Positions 7,832 through 11,239 of a DNA stretch of 11,239 nt are shown here, piece by piece (the first letter of the stretch is position 1; the number at the start of each line of letters is the position of its first letter). Source of the stretch: Hemicentrotus pulcherrimus (lineage: Eukaryota; Echinodermata; Echinoidea; Camarodonta; Strongylocentrotidae); assembly GCA_003118195.1 (NCBI GenBank), contig BEXV01001213.1:78683-89921 (forward strand), given 5' to 3'. The notes beneath the pieces are model-generated. The model saw nothing but the letters and a program-made list of their open reading frames with translations. It did not search any database and was not told the origin of the DNA. A program made the position numbers and the translations under genes.

Positions 7832-10004
7832 AGGATCCTGGCCAGCAGGCTCACACAGGCTCCTCATAGGAACACACAGTGTGCAATCTTCAAGGCTTTG
7901 AAGTAGCACTTTCCTTGGAAGAAGAAGAAGAACAACAACAACAACAATGAAAGAGAGGACATATATTAAGAGAATAATATCCCTCCTACCTGCATCAGGT
8001 CCCTGGCATCTTTGGCATCCCTGTGGAAGAAATCCAAGGGGAAGTCCCTCACTGGTGGTTGGGACTTCCCGTATCCTCTAGGGTCAAAGGCTACAACTGT
8101 GAGGAGATCTCGATTCAGTTTCTCCAGCTGGGGTTTGAAATCAGTCTGGGTTGATCCTATGAAGGGAGGAAAGGAAGAACTTTGTCATCCTTGCTGATTA
8201 AACAGAACTTAATTGATATGATCAGTGAAACCATTATGATAGATCCTTTATTAGGACGATGGCAGGTATAAAAAAAAAAGTCAGTGGTTTTGATCATAAA
8301 CTGACTTAACTACTTTGGCAATTAAGGGTGATGACCCCCCCCCCCAAAAAAAAGGCACAAATTTGCACTGGCAAGTAAAGTAGAAGAATTTGAATTAGGA
8401 AGAGACATGGCTTTGTGGATACTGGATAGATCAACAGTGTGTCCTTGGGTACATGATGCTCCAGTAAGCAACTACACTGTATATCTCAATTATCAAGTAC
8501 CTGAGAGAGGACGGTAGGGCTTGTTCACCTGGCATTTACCTACAGATAACCAACAGGCCTACCTGCTTCCTCATCTGTCACGTAAATACAGAAGAGCAGA
8601 AGAAAAAACAAAAACATCCCGTTCAGGGTCCTCTATTAAAGGGCAATCCAACCCTTGTAATAAATTGATTTATATAAAATCAGAAAAATAACAGAAACAG
8701 AATGGCAAAAGTGAATGTTTGAAATATGAGATCACTACTTATACCTATACGGTTTTTCTGCTTTCGTTTAGAGTCTAGTTGTCTATTTGGGTTGGATACC
8801 TAGAGGGCTGATAACTTGTTATCAATAATTAGTTACAATAACTGTCATTAGGTACTGAAATTTTGGCATTTGATTAGCTGTGAGCAAATTTGTCATAGAA
8901 TTTGAGGATTTGTTGTTGAAACTAATTTTATGAAGCAGGGCCCTGCTTTATTCAAACTTAAATTGTGGGAAGAAAAGAAGACAAAAAATAAAATAAATTC
9001 CATCATTCTTACCCAGAGCCCCAGGCATCAAGAGGACTGGTTCTGGACCATTCCCTACTTGTTCATAATACAGGTTCACTCCATTCACTCCCACTTTGCC
9101 AGACGAGATACCAGATGACCTGCAGCACAAAGGAAATTTTCTGCTCAGATCAGAGTCGATCAGAAGATGATCGACTCTGAGCTAATTGAATAACTACGGT
9201 CGACCAGACCCTTGGTTCTCAACAGATGATGTCTGGGAGAGATAGATAATGGAAGCCGGAGCTACAAAGATGCAAGGACAGAAAATTAATTAATTAATTA
9301 ATTTAATGGATTAAAGATAGAAGGAACGAAAGTAGCTATGGAACAGAATCACAGAGAAAAAGGTGGACAATAAGAAAGGGTGGATCGGGTGATCAGCAAA
9401 TACATGAAAGAATATAAAATATACAGGGGGAGGGGGCATGAGAAAGAAAGAGAGAGGGAGAGAGAGAGGGGGAGGGGGAGAGAGGGAATTAGGTGCAGAG
9501 ATGGAGATAATGATTGGGTTTACAGTGCAGGGTTGATATGACGAGGAAGGAAAGACAGTGAATGAAAAAAGTAAATAGAGGGTGGGAAGATATCGATTCT
9601 GTTAGTGTTAAGACAGTGATGAGGCAACAGAGATGGAGGAAGACAGGCCGGGATACAGAATACAACAGATCGAGACAAAGGAGATCGCGGGAGGCCGGAA
9701 TAAGAGAACGAGGCGGAGGTGAGAAAGAAAGAAGAAAGAGAATGAGTAGAAGAAGATCGAAGAAGATCAAAGAAGAAGATTAAAGATGGGGGGGGGGGGA
9801 GGAAAAAATAACAGCTTCGTCATTCTACTTACTTAAACTTTAAGTTGAAGCAAGATCTTACTAAGTAAAGTCTACCTACCTAACGTTACTTGATGACATC
9901 TTTGCACAAATCTGAGCACAGTATGCTGGTGATGGTGCCAACAACTGTGATTTTAGTATGGATCTAGTACACATAAAAACCCTCCCAATTCCTGATAGAA
10001 TCAT
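4564..10004 (-). CDS. BPHL: BPHL-like serine hydrolase (valacyclovir hydrolase family), seven exons, with an in-frame stop
   Basis: Whole-gene span; the exons are listed separately. The family is made of mitochondrial alpha/beta-hydrolases that cleave amino-acid esters. The joined exons give 304 codons plus the stop (human: 291 residues). In order there are a basic leader (1-41); KVGVNGVNLYYEQ opening the core; LLMPGALG as oxyanion loop; VVAFDPRGYGKS; the nucleophile motif GWSDGG with Ser146; VWGANSYIT; the acid motif LIVHGDLDAMV with Asp251; and KHNLHLRYADEF with His279. Gaps Ser-Asp 105 and Asp-His 28 equal those of the human enzyme (122, 227, 255). Introns begin at phases 2,1,0,1,0,2, all consistent. 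Codon 257 is TAA (5861-5859), where the human protein has Phe; translation stopping there would lose the His. All else is intact, so it may be a sequencing error, a null allele or a young pseudogene. The start at 10004 is the first ATG after an in-frame stop (10040-10038); 9974 and 9899 are alternatives. Confidence 0.9.
4888..5009. repeat. Foldback repeat in BPHL intron 6
   Basis: AATTATACACA at 4888-4898 is perfectly inverted at 4999-5009, and GGCATTAG at 4907-4914 is inverted at 4979-4986, so the two arms pair in register with short gaps. The centre holds several GGTACC-type palindromes. It looks like a small foldback element. Its end at 5009 is followed by the palindrome TAATGAC/GTCATTA at 5061-5076. 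Confidence 0.6.
5541..5795 (+). mobile_element. tRNA-derived SINE in BPHL intron 6
   Basis: GGTTTGAACCC at 5587-5597 is a good pol III B box (consensus GGTTCGANNCC), and the sequence about 30-45 bases upstream could serve as an A box. A body follows with CTCAACCCAGGTGTTAAATG and a tail CTTGAGCACCTTGGGTGGTG, then an AT-rich end. The form is that of tRNA-headed SINEs of marine invertebrates. It is antisense to BPHL and ends about 25 bases from the exon 6 donor. It is not a tRNA gene, as no full cloverleaf is seen. Confidence 0.62.
5821..5927 (-). CDS. BPHL: BPHL exon 6: catalytic aspartate and in-frame TAA
   Basis: The acceptor is TTATCGTAG|, the donor AAA|GTAAGT. The peptide begins ETKNIRCPTLIVHGDLDAMV, with Asp251, then VVS, then TAA at 5861-5859, and continues in the same frame with HPEYLHNTIQGSK, clearly homologous to human FHADFIHKHVKGSR. 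So the reading frame after the stop is still the gene's own. The usual Pro after the Asp (human DPLVP) is Ala here, and the next conserved Pro is Val. Confidence 0.9.
6397..6398 (-). other. GC splice donor of BPHL intron 5
   Basis: The donor reads AAG|GCAAGA on the minus strand, close to the GC-AG consensus AG|GCAAGT. The acceptor is at 5928-5930. All other introns of the gene start with GT. Confidence 0.85.
6399..6547 (-). CDS. BPHL: BPHL exon 5: lid region, GC splice donor
   Basis: The acceptor TTTCTTTCTAG| is strong. The peptide runs from TRDVSNWSERMRAPMEAVYG, like human IRDVSKWSERTRKPLEALYG, to MNDGDLCKK. There is no GT at the end that keeps the frame; the junction is AAG|GCAAGA, a good GC-AG donor. 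Joining there in phase 0 gives exactly the human spacing between the two conserved cysteines (CKKETKNIRCP versus CRHLLPRVQCP). Confidence 0.92.
7159..7312 (-). CDS. BPHL: BPHL exon 4: catalytic serine
   Basis: The acceptor is CTCCAG| with a weak pyrimidine tract; the donor is AAG|GTAAGC. The peptide contains the nucleophile elbow LMGWSDGGITALILAG with Ser146 and the following Asp147, the position that in the human enzyme recognises the amino group of the substrate. VWGANSYITQDD follows. A MITE lies 40 bases upstream of the acceptor in the transcript. Confidence 0.96.
7353..7484. mobile_element. Tc1/mariner-like MITE, copy 2, in BPHL intron 3
   Basis: The ends CAGTCAAACCTG (7353-7364) and CAGGTTTGACTG (7473-7484) are perfectly inverted and flanked by TA at 7351-7352 and 7485-7486. 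It is 132 bases long, non-coding and in the same orientation as the copy at 3309-3459. In the BPHL transcript it lies about 40 bases before the exon 4 acceptor, close to where a branch point would be expected. Confidence 0.85.
7640..7948. repeat. Possible interspersed repeat around the (TA)n tract, with a GAA/CAA tail
   Basis: The sequence flanking the (TA)n tract is more GC-rich than the rest of the intron and ends in a (GAA)n(CAA)n trinucleotide run at 7918-7947, like the tail of a retroposon. I do not recognise the family, and there is no second copy in the window. Confidence 0.35.
7768..7826. repeat. (TA)n microsatellite
   Basis: This is about 29 uninterrupted TA units within BPHL intron 3. 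The + strand frame through it gives a Tyr-Ile repeat that is not a protein. The length is likely polymorphic. Confidence 0.98.
7990..8156 (-). CDS. BPHL: BPHL exon 3: DPRGYG segment
   Basis: The acceptor TTCATAG| follows a long pyrimidine tract; the donor is CAG|GTAGGA. The peptide includes TDFKPQLEKLN, VVAFDPRGYGKSQPP and FFHRDAKDARDLMQ, matching human TDFGPQLKNLN, VVAWDPRGYGHSRPP and FFERDAKDAVDLMK. It ends in phase 0. Confidence 0.95.
8335..8353. repeat. Homopolymer junction C11-A8
   Basis: A run of 11 C is followed by 8 A in BPHL intron 2. On the minus strand this reads T8-G11, the same arrangement as the T12-G13 junction at 2846-2870. Confidence 0.9.
8354..9012. other. Rest of BPHL intron 2, nothing recognised
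   Basis: This is AT-rich intronic DNA without inverted repeats, coding frames or RNA genes that I can support. Confidence 0.6.
9013..9119 (-). CDS. BPHL: BPHL exon 2: start of the hydrolase core and oxyanion loop
   Basis: The acceptor is CTGCAG| after a pyrimidine-rich tract, and the donor is TGG|GTAAGA. The peptide includes GKVGVNGVNLYYEQVGNG and PVLLMPGALG, matching human SAKVAVNGVQLHYQQTGEG and VLLLPGMLG. It enters with the last base of a codon and leaves after the first base. Confidence 0.93.
9150..9180. repeat. Perfect 13-bp hairpin beside the exon 2 acceptor
   Basis: TCAGAGTCGATCA at 9150-9162 and TGATCGACTCTGA at 9168-9180 are exact reverse complements with a 5-base loop. In the BPHL transcript the hairpin ends about 30 bases before the exon 2 acceptor, where the branch point would lie. 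Confidence 0.85.
9284..9303. repeat. (AATT)n tetranucleotide run
   Basis: This is about five AATT/TTAA units in BPHL intron 1; a simple repeat. Confidence 0.85.
9426..9488. repeat. Homopurine (GA/GGA) tract
   Basis: Positions 9440-9488 are 49 uninterrupted purines of GA and GGGGA units, preceded by another G-rich run. Purine-rich sequence continues in weaker form to the G12 run at 9788-9799. In the BPHL transcript this is a long pyrimidine stretch inside intron 1. Mirror-symmetric parts could form triplex DNA. Confidence 0.85.
9880..10004 (-). CDS. BPHL: BPHL exon 1: mitochondrial-type leader
   Basis: This is predicted from phase and composition, not from strong homology. The ATG at 10004-10002 has G at -3. 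The frame runs 41 codons plus two bases (AG) to the donor AG|GTAGGT at 9879, which joins in phase with exon 2 to form an Arg codon. The leader has several Arg/Lys and no Asp/Glu over 41 residues, with pieces such as RSILKSQLLAPSPAYC, as expected of a mitochondrial presequence. Internal in-frame ATGs at 9974 and 9899 would give shorter forms; the latter (A at -3) would remove the leader and could give a cytosolic protein. Confidence 0.62.
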
Positions 10005-10300
10005 TTCTGCAGCTGTTATCTGCTTTGACAACAGCTTTTAAGAGATTAACTGCAACCAACGACAGTAGTGCATTGCATGTAACAATCTAGAAAATCTACT
10101 GATACATCCCCCGGCCTCGATCTAACAAGCGCGATTTATTTTGAAGGCTAATCGCTCCTCCCATGCCCACAGTCGAGTCCGCTGGCCCTGCCCACTGGCC
10201 TAGCTAGCGCCTGGCTGGGGCTGCACTGGCAGATTCGCTGAGCTGAGCTAGGTAGCTAGCTGCGCGTTTGCGTTCATGAGTTGAAGTAACCGCTCAAAAT
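10005..10300 (-). promoter_or_regulatory. Probable 5' UTR and promoter region of BPHL
   Basis: The bases upstream of the BPHL start include a locally GC-rich stretch at about 10110-10270, unlike the AT-rich surroundings, with repeated AGCT-type motifs. There is no obvious TATA box. The in-frame stop TAA at 10040-10038 bounds the coding region. The assignment rests on position and composition only. Confidence 0.35.
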
Positions 10301-10364
10301 ACAGAGGAGAGAAAATTCAATATTTTTCAAGGAGTCGGTAGGCCGTTTGGAGTTGGATCCTCTC

Positions 10365-10407
10365 CATAGAGATATATACTTAGTCTTATTAAGTATATAT
10401 CTCTATG
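10365..10407. repeat. Perfect 18-bp hairpin within a larger imperfect foldback
   Basis: CATAGAGATATATACTTA at 10365-10382 is exactly inverted at 10390-10407, with a 7-base loop. Outer inverted pieces match less well, for example AACCGCT at 10288-10294 with AGCGGTT at 10443-10449, and TTTGGAGT near 10348 with ACTCCAAA near 10491. It may be a foldback transposon close to the BPHL promoter. Confidence 0.85.
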
Positions 10408-10449
10408 ATCATCTCTGAAATATTTTGAATGATCCACAAAGTAGCGGTT

Positions 10450-11239
10450 CATATTTTCCCTGATATTTTCCTTGCTTGAGTGGATTCCAGACTCCAAATC
10501 TGACCCATTGGACTAAAAAAAAATTGGTGCCAGGTAAAACTAAAAATGCTAGAAGCTACACAAGTTTGCATAATTATTTGCTCAATTAACGCAGCTCTAT
10601 TACCAGAATGGAACAGTTTCAGCAAATTAATGAAATGAGAGCAAGCTGACAGTCCAGCGAACTTCCAGCAGGGACTACTACTACTTCTAAGGCACCTTAT
10701 ATGCCCTTATCGGGCTCTTATCCCATTAAAAAATTATATATCTTCATCTAGGTTTGCCTTCCTCACACCGCCATTAGTATAGGCTAGGCTCAGCCCTTTG
10801 AACTACCAGAAGAAGAAGAACGGGTAAACATTCTAGAGGTAAAAATATCAGAGATACAAAATGGACTCATTAAGTAATCGTTTTATAAATAAAGTAATTA
10901 AGTTCATTGGAATCCAATTTTATTGATTGTATAAACGGATATATGTCTCGTATCAGTATTGAGTCATCGCCCTCCCGTGTCTTTTGATATTTTTTTTGTG
11001 GAAAAAAATTATATCAGATGTTGCCGCAATATGCCGCGTAGGGTTTAACTCAAACTGATAAAGTACGGTGCACTGCATGGTTAAGAAGTTTTTAATTTTT
11101 GGGCCCGTACTAATTTTAAATGCCCGAAATTAAAAAAAAAGGAATGAAAATATATGATTTCCATGCATCGTCGATCGTTTCATATAATTGGCAAAATGCA
11201 AGTAACATGACGAGAACAGCCCATTAGAGCTTTACCCTA
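10450..11239. other. Right flank, no gene seen
   Basis: No frame of protein-like composition, splice-flanked exon or RNA gene can be supported on either strand. The stretch is AT-rich with short A and T runs, and it is upstream of BPHL on the minus strand. Confidence 0.55.

Noticed and set aside
7641..7901. Plus-strand open frame of 86 codons
   Set aside because: It runs through the (TA)n microsatellite as a Tyr-Ile repeat and lies in a BPHL intron.
8930..9118. Plus-strand open frame of 62 codons (and a similar one at 8012-8197)
   Set aside because: These are the opposite strands of BPHL exons 2 and 3.
9562..9783. Plus-strand Arg/Lys/Glu-rich frame of 73 codons, and its minus-strand Leu/Ser-rich mirror
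   Set aside because: Both are products of the purine-rich low-complexity tract in BPHL intron 1.
10075..10171. Alternative BPHL first exon beginning MGGAIS on the minus strand
   Set aside because: It could join in phase, but its donor GAT|GTATCA is poor, whereas the exon at 9880-10004 has a better donor and a mitochondrial-type leader.

Overview
The window looks like nuclear DNA of a marine invertebrate animal. It is AT-rich and intron-rich, with classical GT-AG splice sites, tRNA-derived and inverted-repeat transposable elements, and microsatellites. The style of the SINE and of the short inverted-repeat elements would fit a sea urchin or a related deuterostome, but the species cannot be fixed from sequence alone.

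Two protein-coding genes are supported, and they converge. On the + strand, positions 412-799 are the last coding exon of a tonsoku-like (TONSL) gene: a C-terminal leucine-rich-repeat segment whose upstream exons lie off the left edge. On the - strand, positions 10004 down to 4564 hold what appears to be a complete seven-exon BPHL-type gene (valacyclovir hydrolase family, alpha/beta hydrolase fold). The exons are small (about 106-167 nt), and every splice phase joins. The catalytic Ser, Asp and His fall at the same relative spacing as in the human enzyme. Exon 1 encodes a basic, acid-free leader suited to a mitochondrial presequence. Two oddities stand out: an in-frame TAA in exon 6, between the catalytic Asp and His, and a GC-AG intron directly upstream of that exon.

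Layout from left to right: a G-rich minisatellite with a 110-base higher-order period (1-250); the TONSL last exon (412-799); AT-rich 3' flank and intergenic DNA with hairpins (800-3300); a Tc1/mariner-like MITE (3309-3459); a TTAA-flanked inverted-repeat element (3603-4074) and a 144-base inverted-repeat element (4117-4260); the BPHL gene (4564-10004), whose introns hold a foldback element, a tRNA-derived SINE, a second MITE copy, a (TA)n tract and a purine tract; and the 5' flank of BPHL, with a perfect 18-bp hairpin (10365-10407), running to the right edge without another recognisable gene.

The two genes have unrelated jobs: fork repair for TONSL and ester hydrolysis for BPHL. Nothing suggests that they act together. 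I found no sign of a new multi-gene system. The points most worth a second look are the premature stop in an otherwise intact BPHL gene, the GC donor beside it, and the several structured repeats.
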